Assembly (NCBI RefSeq): GCF_007035645.1
Contig: NZ_AP019632.1
Coordinates: 2,604,001-2,668,000, forward strand
Direction: 5' to 3'
DNA length: 64,000 nucleotides
Source of the DNA: Enterobacter asburiae
Lineage (GTDB): Bacteria; Pseudomonadota; Gammaproteobacteria; Enterobacterales; Enterobacteriaceae
Shown: piece by piece, positions 17,892-26,231 of the stretch
Layout: the number at the start of each line of letters is the position of its first letter
Numbering within the stretch: the stretch's first letter is position 1
Program-made: the position numbers and the translations under genes
The notes under the pieces: model-generated
What the model saw: the letters and a program-made list of their open reading frames with translations, nothing else
Databases searched by the model: none
What the model was told of the DNA's origin: nothing

Positions 17892-18032
17892 ATGGAAATT
17901 GATCTCGATAACTTAGTCTTTAACGGTCTGGATGAAGCCGAAGAGCGTAATGCCGAACGTCTGGATGATGCAGACAAAAAAGCGCAGGCGATTGTCGCCG
18001 ACGACGACTGCGGCGACGCCTGCAAAATCTAA
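17892..18032 (+). CDS. Small acidic protein of unknown function
   Basis: 46 aa, MEIDLDNLVFNGLDEAEER..., strongly acidic (about a third Asp+Glu) and ending DDDCGDACKI with a Cys pair. I do not recognise the family. Support for a real gene: a -10-like TATACT at 17850-17855, an ATG preceded by GCAGGTG, and a strong private terminator starting one base after the stop codon. The Cys pair might bind metal or form a disulfide; this is speculation. Confidence 0.65.
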   Translation: MEIDLDNLVFNGLDEAEERNAERLDDADKKAQAIVADDDCGDACKI

Positions 18033-18033
18033 T

Positions 18034-18063
18034 AAAAAAGCACCGGGAAACCGGTGCTTTTTT
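18034..18063. terminator. Bidirectional intrinsic terminator
   Basis: A-rich arm, GCACCGG-GAAA-CCGGTGC, T-rich arm: a 13-bp stem including the A/T tracts. It ends the small acidic gene and can also end the minus-strand small ORFs. Confidence 0.9.
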
Positions 18064-18066
18064 ATT

Positions 18067-18144
18067 TCACTCGTTATACGTCACGCACACCTCGTTCCAG
18101 TACGTTTCGCGCGTGCGGCGCAGTTCAGCGTGACGTTTTATCAT
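18067..18144 (-). CDS. Hypothetical 25-aa ORF, overlapping the next
   Basis: Very short ORF (MIKRHAELRRTRETYWNEV...), basic and rich in Arg. Its ATG lies inside the end of the 56-aa ORF at 18125-18295 (20-bp overlap), so translation could be coupled. It ends 3 bp before the shared terminator. Not recognised; it may be the frame-shifted tail of a once longer protein. Confidence 0.3.
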   Translation of the reverse strand: MIKRHAELRRTRETYWNEVCVTYNE

Positions 18145-18295
18145 GGAACCACTCCGGGTCAATGTTGGCAACGTCGACGCCATACAGGCTGGCGACAGGC
18201 AGGATTGACTCAAGAACACGTTGCGCGCTGTTCTCCGCATTCACTGGTCGGGTCGCAAAAAACCGCCGTAACGTGCTGATCCATTTTTTCATCAT
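18125..18295 (-). CDS. Hypothetical 56-aa protein
   Basis: Starts MMKKWISTLRRFFATRPV and ends NIDPEWFHDKTSR. The N-terminus is basic and amphipathic; no membrane segment or known motif. An SD-like GAGGGTAAG precedes the ATG. Together with the overlapping 25-aa ORF and the terminator at 18034-18063 it forms a plausible small transcription unit convergent with the acidic 46-aa gene. Unrecognised. Confidence 0.45.
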   Translation of the reverse strand: MMKKWISTLRRFFATRPVNAENSAQRVLESILPVASLYGVDVANIDPEWFHDKTSR

Positions 18296-18531
18296 CTTAC
18301 CCTCTCTCGCCGTGTCTGATCTCAGTTAAGCACTCAAATGCCTCGCGGGGGAAATACCAAAATTCACTGTTGATGTGCAGGATCTGCAAATAGCATCCCG
18401 TTCTTTTCACTCTTCATTAACACGTTGTTCACTAATGCTTTTTTGCTCATAGCAAAGAACGATTTCTTATTTGGCGATAGCTTTCGCTTATGGGAGCGTA
18501 GCGGGGTAAAACAAAAACAACGGGATGGCGA

Positions 18532-19368
18532 ATGACTATGGCAGCAAACATGAAAGGGTTTACAAAACGGACACTGGTTCTGGGATTACTGGCGGCGGGC
18601 AGCCTGCTTTCAGCGCAGGCACAGGCCGATCAGCTGGCGGATATTAAGGCCGCAGGGGTGGTAAAAGTGGCCACCTTTGACGCCAACCCGCCGTTTGGCT
18701 CTATTGATGCCAAAACGCACGAGATCGTGGGTTATGACGTGGACTTCGCCAAAGCGCTGGCAAAATCGCTCGGCGTGAAGCTTGAACTGGTTGCCACCAA
18801 TCCGGCTAACCGTATTCCGCTGCTGCAGTCCGGAAAAGCCGATCTGATCGTGGCGGATATTACTATCACTCCGGAACGCGCGCAGGTGATTGATTTCTCA
18901 ACGCCTTACTTTGTCACCGGTCAGCAGTTCCTGGTGCCGGCTAAATCACCGGACAAGCTTGATGACTACAGCCGGGCGCGTATTGGCGCGGTCAAAGGAA
19001 CGACGGGCGAGCAGGCGCTGCACCAGCGTTTCCCGCAGTCACGCGTGCTCTCGTATGACGATATTCCGCTGGCGCTGACGGCGCTGCGCAACGGTAACGT
19101 ACAGGCCATCACCCAGGACAGCACCATTCTGGCCGGTCTGCTGGCGCAGGCGCCGGATAAAGCGAACTTTAAAATCCTGCCCGATCTGCTCAGCAAAGAA
19201 GAGATTGGCGTTGGGGTGAAGAAAGGTGAAACGGCGCTGCTGAAGGCCGTTAACGACGAGCTGGTTAATCTCGAGAAGAACGGTCAGGCAGCAAAAATCT
19301 ACGATGTCTGGTTTGGCCCAAACACGCCTTCCCCACAGCCTCGCGCCTTTAAAATAGAAGCCAGATAA
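18532..19368 (+). CDS. Amino acid ABC transporter, periplasmic binding protein
   Basis: 278 aa. Signal peptide (LVLGLLAAGSLLSAQAQA, cut before DQLAD), then an SBP_bac_3 (family 3) fold: NPPFGSIDAKTHEIVGYDVD, NRIPLLQSGKADLIVADITIT and a C-terminal VKKGETALLKAVND. Such proteins bind polar amino acids; which one cannot be read here. First gene of a four-gene importer operon. The first ATG is chosen because GGGATGG stands at the right distance; an alternative ATG is at 18550. Confidence 0.88.
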   Translation: MTMAANMKGFTKRTLVLGLLAAGSLLSAQAQADQLADIKAAGVVKVATFDANPPFGSIDAKTHEIVGYDVDFAKALAKSLGVKLELVATNPANRIPLLQSGKADLIVADITITPERAQVIDFSTPYFVTGQQFLVPAKSPDKLDDYSRARIGAVKGTTGEQALHQRFPQSRVLSYDDIPLALTALRNGNVQAITQDSTILAGLLAQAPDKANFKILPDLLSKEEIGVGVKKGETALLKAVNDELVNLEKNGQAAKIYDVWFGPNTPSPQPRAFKIEAR

Positions 19369-19370
19369 TT

Positions 19371-20186
19371 ATGCTCTCAGGTTTATTTTCACACTCCGCG
19401 GCCGGTGCCGCGGATTTTTCACATCTGGAACAGGCCAGCGTCGAGTTTCGTCATGTGGACAAACGCTACGGTGACCATCAGGTTTTAAACGACATTAACC
19501 TCACCATCACGCCCGGTGAAGTGGTCGCCATCCTCGGCCCTTCGGGTTCCGGTAAATCCACCCTGATTCGTCTCATCAACCAGCTTGAAACCCTGAGCGG
19601 CGGGGAGATTCTGGTCGACAACAAGCCTACCGCAAAGCTCTCCGGTACCGGGCTGCGCCAGCTGCGCAGCCGCGTGGGGTTTGTGTTCCAGCAGTTCAAT
19701 CTTTACGCCCACCTCACCGCCAGCCAGAACATTACCCTGGCGCTGGAGCACGTTCACGGCTGGAAGCCGCAGCCAGCTCAGGAGCGCGCGCTGGCCCTGC
19801 TGGAGAAGGTCGGGATGCTGGAAAAAGCCCACCATTTCCCGGCAGAGCTTTCCGGTGGACAGCAGCAGCGCGTCGCGATTGCCCGCGCCCTGGCCTCTTC
19901 ACCGCAAATCATTCTGTTCGATGAACCCACCTCCGCGCTGGATCCGGAGATGATTGGTGAAGTGCTGTACGTGATGAAAGCCCTCGCCCACAGCGGGATC
20001 ACGATGATCGTGGTGACCCACGAGATGCAGTTTGCCCGGGAAATTGCCGACCGGATTGTCTTTATCGACGGCGGGCAAATTCTGGAAACGGCGCCGCCGG
20101 CACAATTTTTCAGCCAGCCGTCGCATCCGCGCGCGCAGCGGTTCCTGCAGAAGGTGCTCAACCCGCTGCATCAGGAGCATCTGTAA
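19371..20186 (+). CDS. Amino acid ABC transporter, ATP-binding protein
   Basis: 271 aa. Walker A GPSGSGKST (~residue 59), Q loop VFQQFNLY, signature LSGGQQQRVAIARAL, Walker B IILFDEPTSALDP and the H-loop THEMQF: a GlnQ/HisP-type ATPase. An N-terminal extension of ~25 residues before the ABC core is unusual; a later start is possible but has no better SD. Starts 2 bp after the binding-protein stop. Confidence 0.9.
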   Translation: MLSGLFSHSAAGAADFSHLEQASVEFRHVDKRYGDHQVLNDINLTITPGEVVAILGPSGSGKSTLIRLINQLETLSGGEILVDNKPTAKLSGTGLRQLRSRVGFVFQQFNLYAHLTASQNITLALEHVHGWKPQPAQERALALLEKVGMLEKAHHFPAELSGGQQQRVAIARALASSPQIILFDEPTSALDPEMIGEVLYVMKALAHSGITMIVVTHEMQFAREIADRIVFIDGGQILETAPPAQFFSQPSHPRAQRFLQKVLNPLHQEHL

Positions 20187-20962
20187 TGCCCGCGCTCGAC
20201 TGGCAGGGGGTACTGACCGGACAGCCTCTGCAGTGGATACTCTCCGGATTCCTCACCACCCTGTGGGTCACGCTTGCCGGGATGCTGCTGGCCAGCCTGC
20301 TCGCACTGCTCTTTATGCTCCTGCGCCTTTCCGGCGGACGCCCCGGGAACGCGGTCGTCAGCAGCTGGGTGTCGCTGTTTCGCAATACGCCGCTGCTGGT
20401 GCAGCTGCTGTTCTGGTATTTTGCCGCCTGGAACGGGCTACCGCAGGCGTTCCGCGACGCGGTGAACGCGGATCACAGCTGGTCAATTCTGCCCGGCGAC
20501 GTCTGGTGGTTTACGCCCGAATTTTTATGTTCTGCCTGGGGGTTGGGCGTCTTTACCTCGGCGTTTTTAATCGAAGAGGTGGAATCGGGGTTACGTTCCG
20601 TACCTGCCGGACAGCGGGAGGCGGCGCTCGCGCAGGGATTCTCCGCGTGGCGTCTGTTTCGTTACATCCTTCTGCCGCAGGGCCTGGCCAACGCCTGGCA
20701 GCCGGTTGTGGGCCAGTACCTTAATCTGATGAAGCTCTCCTCGCTCGCGAGCGGGATTGGCTTTGCCGAGCTGACCTATCAGGTCAGGCAGATCGAGAGC
20801 TATAACGCGCACGCGCTGGAGGCGTTTACCCTCGGTACCGCACTCTATCTGCTGACCGGCCTGGTCATGGGGCTGGTGCTGGTTCGCATCGGGCCTGACG
20901 CGAAACGTAAACGCCCAGGCGTCGCCACCACAGGGAGTGAAAAACATGATTGCCGGACTTAA
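20186..20962 (+). CDS. Amino acid ABC transporter permease 1
   Basis: 258 aa. Membrane protein of the HisMQ-type family with an EAA loop (GQREAALAQGFSAWRLFRYILLPQ, cited in part). Its ATG overlaps the ATPase stop by one base (TAATG), showing translational coupling. It is longer than the partner permease because of a periplasmic loop (ADHSWSILPGDVWWFTPE). Confidence 0.88.
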   Translation: MPALDWQGVLTGQPLQWILSGFLTTLWVTLAGMLLASLLALLFMLLRLSGGRPGNAVVSSWVSLFRNTPLLVQLLFWYFAAWNGLPQAFRDAVNADHSWSILPGDVWWFTPEFLCSAWGLGVFTSAFLIEEVESGLRSVPAGQREAALAQGFSAWRLFRYILLPQGLANAWQPVVGQYLNLMKLSSLASGIGFAELTYQVRQIESYNAHALEAFTLGTALYLLTGLVMGLVLVRIGPDAKRKRPGVATTGSEKHDCRT

Positions 20963-21632
20963 CGTCATCACCGATAACCTCGACTATCTGCTGTGGGGAC
21001 GCGCGGCGACGGGTGAACCGGGGGGCGTATTGCTGTCGTTGATGATGGCGGCCGGGGCCGCCGTCATCGCCCTGCCCGGTGGGATAGTGCTCGCGTGTTT
21101 GGCCTGGCGCTTTACCGGGCTCGTGCGAAAGGCCCTCTTTTTATGGGCAGAGCTGATCCGCGGCATCCCGCTCATCTTCGTGATTTTCTGGATGTGGTAT
21201 CTCCTGCCGCTTATGACCGGGGGCGATCTGCCGGGAGCGCTGACCGTCACGCTGGCCCTGGCCTGGTTTACCGCGGCAACGGTGATGCACTCGGTGCTGG
21301 CCGGGCTTAACGCGCTACCGTCCGGACAGTACGAGGCCGCACTGTCTCAGGGATTCAGCACGCAGCAAACCCTCCTGCGCGTGCTGCTGCCGCAGGCGCT
21401 GAGGAATATTCTGCCGTCGCTGGTGGGGATTTTTATCAGCCTGCTGAAGGATACGTCGCTGGCGTTTATCGTGAACGTACCGGAACTGACCACGGTGGCG
21501 GGACAGGTCAACAACCGGGTGCAAATCTACCCGGCGGCCATTTTTATCTTTACGGGCGTGGTCTACTACCTGCTCTGCTGCTCGCTCGAACAGCTTGCGA
21601 AACGCTGGCGCATTACCCGGCCAGCGCTTTAA
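20946..21632 (+). CDS. Amino acid ABC transporter permease 2
   Basis: 228 aa; the start at 20946 is preferred to the GTG at 20937 because AGGGAG is 8 bp before it. Second half of the permease pair, with EAA loop GQYEAALSQGFSTQQTLLRV and helix pattern of the family. Overlaps the first permease by 17 bp. Its 3' end overlaps the convergent fumD by 20 bp. Confidence 0.88.
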   Translation: MIAGLNVITDNLDYLLWGRAATGEPGGVLLSLMMAAGAAVIALPGGIVLACLAWRFTGLVRKALFLWAELIRGIPLIFVIFWMWYLLPLMTGGDLPGALTVTLALAWFTAATVMHSVLAGLNALPSGQYEAALSQGFSTQQTLLRVLLPQALRNILPSLVGIFISLLKDTSLAFIVNVPELTTVAGQVNNRVQIYPAAIFIFTGVVYYLLCCSLEQLAKRWRITRPAL

Positions 21633-21822
21633 CCACCGTTTCCATCGCTTCGGTTGTCAGTTCACTGCGCTTAACGCGCTGGTTCGCCAGCGCGGTACGC
21701 AGGACTCCGGCAATGACAATATGCTTTGGCTCCTGCCCTAAATCACGCATCTCAAGCACCACCTTCCCGACCACCCGGCACATCTCCTGATACAGCGCTT
21801 CATCTTTGGTCACGTTACCCAT
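21613..21822 (-). CDS. fumD: Fumarase D
   Basis: 69 aa, identical in length to E. coli FumD (YdhZ), with the shared core REMCRVVGKVVLEMRDLGQ changed only at its first residue (QEMC). FumD has reported fumarate hydratase activity although it is far smaller than FumA/B/C. The start MGNVTKDE matches the E. coli protein; three upstream codons are ignored. In E. coli the gene directly precedes pykF; here the methionine/transsulfuration cassette lies between. Confidence 0.92.
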   Translation of the reverse strand: MGNVTKDEALYQEMCRVVGKVVLEMRDLGQEPKHIVIAGVLRTALANQRVKRSELTTEAMETVVKALAG

Positions 21823-21885
21823 CGTCATCACTCCATTGCCTGTTAAACGTTGAGCTTAAATGATTCTCCTGCCGGATACAAAAAA

Positions 21886-21914
21886 GAAGCCCGGCGAGAG
21901 ACTCGCCGGGCTTC
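21886..21914 (-). terminator. Terminator of the MetNIQ-like operon
   Basis: A perfect 13-bp stem GAAGCCCGGCGAG/CTCGCCGGGCTTC with a 3-base loop; on the minus strand it is followed by TTTTTTG. It lies 19 bp past the binding-protein gene. Confidence 0.9.
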
Positions 21915-21932
21915 ATCTGTAAAATCAGTAAA

Positions 21933-22745
21933 TTAGTTGTTTACTGGGATGACCGCGCCTTTGTACTTGGTGCGGATCCAGTCCTGAATCTCTTTCGAGT
22001 GCAGCACGTTCACCAGCGCAACGATATCTTTCTTCTTCTCGTCACCGCGATGCACGGTAATGATGTTGGCGTACGGGTTGTTTTCACCGCTCTCTACCGC
22101 AATCGGGTCGTGAACCGGATCCAGACCGGCGTCAATCGCGTAGTTGGCGTTAATCACCACCGCATCGCCTTCGTTGTTGTTGTACATCTGCGGCAGCAGA
22201 GAGGCTTCCACGTTCGGCGTGAACTTCAGCTTTTTCGGGTTCTCAACGATGTCGCTGATGCGCGCGGTCACTTTATCGATGCCCGGCTTCAGCTTGATCA
22301 CGCCCTCTTTCTCGAAGATGGAGAGAATGCGCCCCTCTTCAGAAACCGCGTCACGCATGATGATCTTGCCACCTTCCGGCAGGTCTTTCAGCGACTTGTA
22401 TTTTTTGGAGTAGATGCCGATTGGCTCAATGTGGATCGCGCCCGCACTGACGAAATCGTAGTCTTTATCGCCCGCATGATCCTTAAGCACGCTGTTCAGG
22501 TAAGGAATGTGCTGGAAATAGTTCGCGTCGATGTCATGACCCGCCAGCGCGGTGTTCGGCAGAATGTAGTCCTGGAACGGTTTAATCTCCAGGTCGATAC
22601 CCTGCTTCGCCAGAATCGGCTTAGCCTGCTCCAGAATTTCGGCGTGCGGCGTGTTGGATGCGCCCACGGTCAGGGTGTCGGCCCAGGAGGCGAAGCTCAG
22701 GGCGCTCAGGGTTGCGGCGGCGATCAGTGTCAGTGTTTTTTTCAT
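21933..22745 (-). CDS. MetQ/NlpA-family substrate-binding protein
   Basis: 270 aa. The signal peptide ends SFASWADT with a type I cleavage site, so unlike E. coli MetQ it has no lipobox Cys and should be a free periplasmic protein. The mature part is typical of the family: TVGASNTPHAEILE, YFQHIPYLNS, and MRDAVSEEGR. With the ATPase and permease upstream it forms a D/L-methionine-type importer; the divergent mtcBC genes support a sulfur amino acid as substrate. Confidence 0.88.
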   Translation of the reverse strand: MKKTLTLIAAATLSALSFASWADTLTVGASNTPHAEILEQAKPILAKQGIDLEIKPFQDYILPNTALAGHDIDANYFQHIPYLNSVLKDHAGDKDYDFVSAGAIHIEPIGIYSKKYKSLKDLPEGGKIIMRDAVSEEGRILSIFEKEGVIKLKPGIDKVTARISDIVENPKKLKFTPNVEASLLPQMYNNNEGDAVVINANYAIDAGLDPVHDPIAVESGENNPYANIITVHRGDEKKKDIVALVNVLHSKEIQDWIRTKYKGAVIPVNN

Positions 22746-22768
22746 GATGTGGTTCCTGTGTGTATTTA

Positions 22769-23437
22769 TTAGCGTTTATCTAACAGTGAAGTAATGACAT
22801 CGCCGCAGAACTGGATAATGAAAACGATGATCAGAATGGTCACCGTTGCCACCAGCGTGACGTCACCATGGTTGCGCTGGAATCCTTCCAGATAAGCCAG
22901 ATTTCCCAAACCGCCGGCGCCAATCACCCCCGCCATTGCGCTGTAGCTCACCAGCGCAATGAGCGTCACCGTAATACCCGATACCAGTGCGGGTGATGAT
23001 TCCGGCAGTAAAACCCGAAACACTAACGTGCTCAGTCGTGCGCCCATCGAGCGCGTTGCTTCGATGACGCCTTTATCCACTTCACGCAGGGCGATCTCCA
23101 CCAGGCGTGCGTAGAACGGTGCGGCGCCTACAATCAGCGCCGGCAGCGCCGCGTTGGCGCCGAGAATGGTGCCGACGACGGTCTTGGTGAACGGGATCAG
23201 CAGGACAATCAAAATGATGAACGGAATAGAGCGGAACACGTTCACCACAATCGAAATCACGCTGTAGACCGTGCGGTTGTGGAACAGCCCGCCGCGCGCG
23301 GTTAAAAACAGCGCCAGCCCCAGCACGATGCCCAGCACAAACGTCGCCACGCCGGACAGCGCGGTCATGTACAGCGTCTCCAGCGTCGCCGCCCAGAGCT
23401 GATCCCACTTGAGATGCGGAAAGAGATTCTCAGCCAT
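22769..23437 (-). CDS. MetI-family ABC permease
   Basis: 222 aa, about five membrane segments, with the MetI signatures NVFRSIPFIILIVLLIPFTK and the EAA-type loop KGVIEATRSMGARLSTLVFR (20 residues). Overlaps the upstream ATPase gene by 8 bp. Partner of the MetQ-like protein. A second methionine transporter in addition to the usual metNIQ locus is probable. Confidence 0.9.
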   Translation of the reverse strand: MAENLFPHLKWDQLWAATLETLYMTALSGVATFVLGIVLGLALFLTARGGLFHNRTVYSVISIVVNVFRSIPFIILIVLLIPFTKTVVGTILGANAALPALIVGAAPFYARLVEIALREVDKGVIEATRSMGARLSTLVFRVLLPESSPALVSGITVTLIALVSYSAMAGVIGAGGLGNLAYLEGFQRNHGDVTLVATVTILIIVFIIQFCGDVITSLLDKR

Positions 23438-24452
23438 GTTTAATCACCTCGCCTTCAATATCGCTGTGCTGCAGGTCGGCGAGGATATTGTTCAGTTGTT
23501 CATCGGATGCCACGACATTTACCCAGAGCTGACCAAACACCCCGTGGGCGGTTTGCGTCATTTTCCCGTGCAGGATGTTAAACGGCAGGCCGTAGCGCAG
23601 GGTCAGTTCACCCACAATCGGCTTATGGGTGCTGTGCCCGGTAAAGGTCAGCCTGATGACCGTGCCTTCCAAATCGTTTGCCAGTTCGGTATTGAAGGTT
23701 TCTTCCTCGGCGTACTGGCTCACCTGACGGACAAACTGCTGCGTAATCGGCTGCTGCGGATGGGTAAAGACGCTCAGCACGTCGCCCTCTTCCACCACTT
23801 TACCGTTCTCCATCACCGCCACGCGGTCGCAGATTTTGCGTACCACGTGCATCTCGTGGGTGATCAGCACGATGGTCAGCCTGAAGCGGCGGTTAATATC
23901 CAGCAGCAGATCGAGGATCTGATCGGTGGTCTGCGGGTCGAGCGCGGACGTGGCTTCATCGCAGAGCAGCACGTCAGGGCTGTTAGCCAAAGCGCGCGCA
24001 ATGCCGACGCGCTGCTTTTGCCCGCCGCTCAGCTGGGACGGGTACGCATTCTCGCGCCCCTTCAGGCCAACCAGCTCCACCAGCTCGGCGACGCGCGCCT
24101 TGATGCTGGCTTTTGGCACACCGGCGATTTGCATCGAGAAAGCGATATTCTCGCTCACCGTGCGCGACCACAGCAGGTTGAAGTGCTGGAACACCATGCT
24201 GATTTTCAGGCGCGCCTGGCGCAGCGCTTCACCCTTGGCCGCAGAGATATCCTGCCCGTTAATGGTCACGCTTCCGGCGCTGGGTTTTTCCAGGCCATTC
24301 AGCAGACGAATCAGCGTGCTTTTCCCGGCTCCGCTGTAGCCGATAATTCCGTAAATCTGTCCCTGTTCTATCGTCAAATTGACGTTATCAACGGCAGTCA
24401 GCGCGACCTTTCCGTTGTCAAAAACCTTCGAAATATTCCTGAGTACGATCAT
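23430..24452 (-). CDS. MetN-family ABC ATPase
   Basis: 340 aa. Walker A GYSGAGKST, signature LSGGQKQRVGIARAL, Walker B VLLCDEATSALDP, and a C-terminal NIL/ACT-type domain (about 265-340) that in MetN binds methionine and shuts transport down. First gene of the minus-strand importer operon, divergent from mtcB across 400 bp. Confidence 0.92.
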   Translation of the reverse strand: MIVLRNISKVFDNGKVALTAVDNVNLTIEQGQIYGIIGYSGAGKSTLIRLLNGLEKPSAGSVTINGQDISAAKGEALRQARLKISMVFQHFNLLWSRTVSENIAFSMQIAGVPKASIKARVAELVELVGLKGRENAYPSQLSGGQKQRVGIARALANSPDVLLCDEATSALDPQTTDQILDLLLDINRRFRLTIVLITHEMHVVRKICDRVAVMENGKVVEEGDVLSVFTHPQQPITQQFVRQVSQYAEEETFNTELANDLEGTVIRLTFTGHSTHKPIVGELTLRYGLPFNILHGKMTQTAHGVFGQLWVNVVASDEQLNNILADLQHSDIEGEVIKHG

Positions 24453-24852
24453 TCTTATTCTTTATCCGTTTCGCGCATGGCTGTTTAGCAGTATGGATGT
24501 CCAAACGATAGTAAACAGGCGTTATCAGCTTTCAAATGAACAAAAAAGAATTTGTTATAACTTTCGGAAATAAACAGCGGATTTACAGGGTGGGAAGCAT
24601 TTAGATCAATTTCAGCAATGATTATCTGCCGGATGCATATCTGCTGGCAGATGCCCGCTAAAAACGCTCATTTTTTCAGCATTTCCTGCCGATATAGCCA
24701 TCCTCACATCCAGACAACTTTACGTCTTGCTGTCCTGACATCCAAAAATGGCATTTATATTCTTTTCTGTTCTAAAGAGCAGTGAATGGTTCTTTATTGC
24801 GAAAATTTCGCCGCTCTATCATCCCGTCATGACATCCAGAAAGGAAAACATC
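24453..24852. promoter_or_regulatory. Divergent control region, methionine importer / mtcBC
   Basis: 400 bp without a gene. Five consecutive 8-base units (24704-24743: TCACATCC, AGACAACT, TTACGTCT, TGCTGTCC, TGACATCC) resemble tandem MetJ boxes (AGACGTCT), each with 4-6 matches. The hexamer CATCCA occurs at 24707, 24739 and 24833 and inverted at 24494. This looks like a shared operator region. Confidence 0.45.
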
Positions 24853-26223
24853 ATGACGATTTACCACTCCGTCACTGAACTGATTGGCCGTACCCCGCTT
24901 ATCCAGCTGCACAAGCTTGATACTGGCCCCTGCTCGCTGTTCCTGAAGCTGGAAAACCAGAATCCGGGCGGCTCTATTAAGGATCGCGTTGCGCTGTCGA
25001 TGATTAACGAAGCGGAGCGTACCGGCCAGCTGCAGCCGGGCGGCACGATTATTGAGGCGACGGCGGGGAATACCGGTCTCGGCCTGGCCCTGATTGCCGC
25101 CCAGAAAGGCTACTCGCTGATCCTGGTGGTGCCGGACAAAATGAGCCGCGAGAAGATTTTCCACCTGCGCGCGCTGGGTGCCCAGGTGGTGCTGACCCGC
25201 TCCGACGTTAACAAGGGCCACCCTGCCTACTACCAGGATTACGCCCAGCGCCTGGCCAACGAGCTGCCCGGCGCGTTTTACATCGACCAGTTCAATAACG
25301 AGGCCAACCCGCTGGCGCACCGCACCACCACGGCACCGGAACTGTACGAGCAGCTTGACGGGCGGATCGACGCCATCGTGGTGGGCGTCGGCTCAGGCGG
25401 TACGCTGGGCGGCCTGCAGGCGTGGTTCGCCGAGCACTCTCCGCACACGGAGTTTGTCCTGGCAGACCCGGCCGGATCGGTTCTCGCCGACCAGGTGGAA
25501 ACCGGACGCTATCACGACGCGGGCTCCTGGCTGGTTGAAGGTATTGGCGAAGACTTTATTCCGCCGCTGGCCCACATTGAAGGGGTGAATCGCGCCTGGC
25601 GCATCACCGACCGCGAGGCCTTCACCACCGCGCGCGATCTGCTGAAAACGGAAGGCATTCTGGCGGGCTCCTCCAGCGGCACGCTGCTGGCGGCCGCGCT
25701 GAAGTATTGCCAGGCGCAGACCGCGCCGAAACGCGTGGTGACCTTCGCCTGCGACAGCGGCAATAAGTATCTCTCGAAGATGTTCAACGATGACTGGATG
25801 CGTCAGCAAGGGCTCATCACGCGCCCTCAGGCCGGCGATCTCTCCGACTATATCGCCCTGCGCCACGATGAAGGCGCCACCGTTACCGCCGCCCCGGACG
25901 ACACGCTTTCCACCGTACTGGCACGCATGCGCCTGTATGACATCTCCCAGCTGCCGGTGCTGGAGAACGGCAAGGTGGTGGGCATTATCGACGAGTGGGA
26001 TCTCCTGCGGCACATCGGCGGCGACGGAGACCGCTTCGCGCTTCCGGTGACGGCAGCCATGACGCGTCAGGTGGAGTTTCTTGATAAACACGCCCCGGAA
26101 AGCGCCCTGAACGCCATCTTCGACCGCGGTCTTGTGGCCGTGATTAATGACAACGACCGTTTTCTCGGTCTGATTACGCGCAGCGACGTTCTGACCGCCT
26201 GGCGCAACCGTCTTCAGCAATAA
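24853..26223 (+). CDS. mtcB: Cystathionine beta-synthase (MtcB-like)
   Basis: 456 aa. PLP-dependent fold type II enzyme joining homocysteine and serine (or O-acetylserine) to cystathionine. The PLP Lys is in GGSIKDRVALSM and the phosphate loop in ATAGNTGLGL. Two CBS domains fill residues ~340-456 (DISQLPVLENGKVVGIIDEW; LGLITRSDVLTAW), a possible S-adenosylmethionine sensor. No heme-binding N-terminal extension. The start at 24853 follows AAAGGAAAAC; the upstream open frame is ignored. Klebsiella has a comparable mtcBC pair for methionine-to-cysteine conversion. Confidence 0.9.
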   Translation: MTIYHSVTELIGRTPLIQLHKLDTGPCSLFLKLENQNPGGSIKDRVALSMINEAERTGQLQPGGTIIEATAGNTGLGLALIAAQKGYSLILVVPDKMSREKIFHLRALGAQVVLTRSDVNKGHPAYYQDYAQRLANELPGAFYIDQFNNEANPLAHRTTTAPELYEQLDGRIDAIVVGVGSGGTLGGLQAWFAEHSPHTEFVLADPAGSVLADQVETGRYHDAGSWLVEGIGEDFIPPLAHIEGVNRAWRITDREAFTTARDLLKTEGILAGSSSGTLLAAALKYCQAQTAPKRVVTFACDSGNKYLSKMFNDDWMRQQGLITRPQAGDLSDYIALRHDEGATVTAAPDDTLSTVLARMRLYDISQLPVLENGKVVGIIDEWDLLRHIGGDGDRFALPVTAAMTRQVEFLDKHAPESALNAIFDRGLVAVINDNDRFLGLITRSDVLTAWRNRLQQ

Positions 26224-26231
26224 AGGAATCG

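Noticed and set aside
23409..24488. 359-aa plus-strand open frame opposite the MetN-like gene
   Set aside because: No family features; the minus-strand ABC ATPase motifs explain this DNA.
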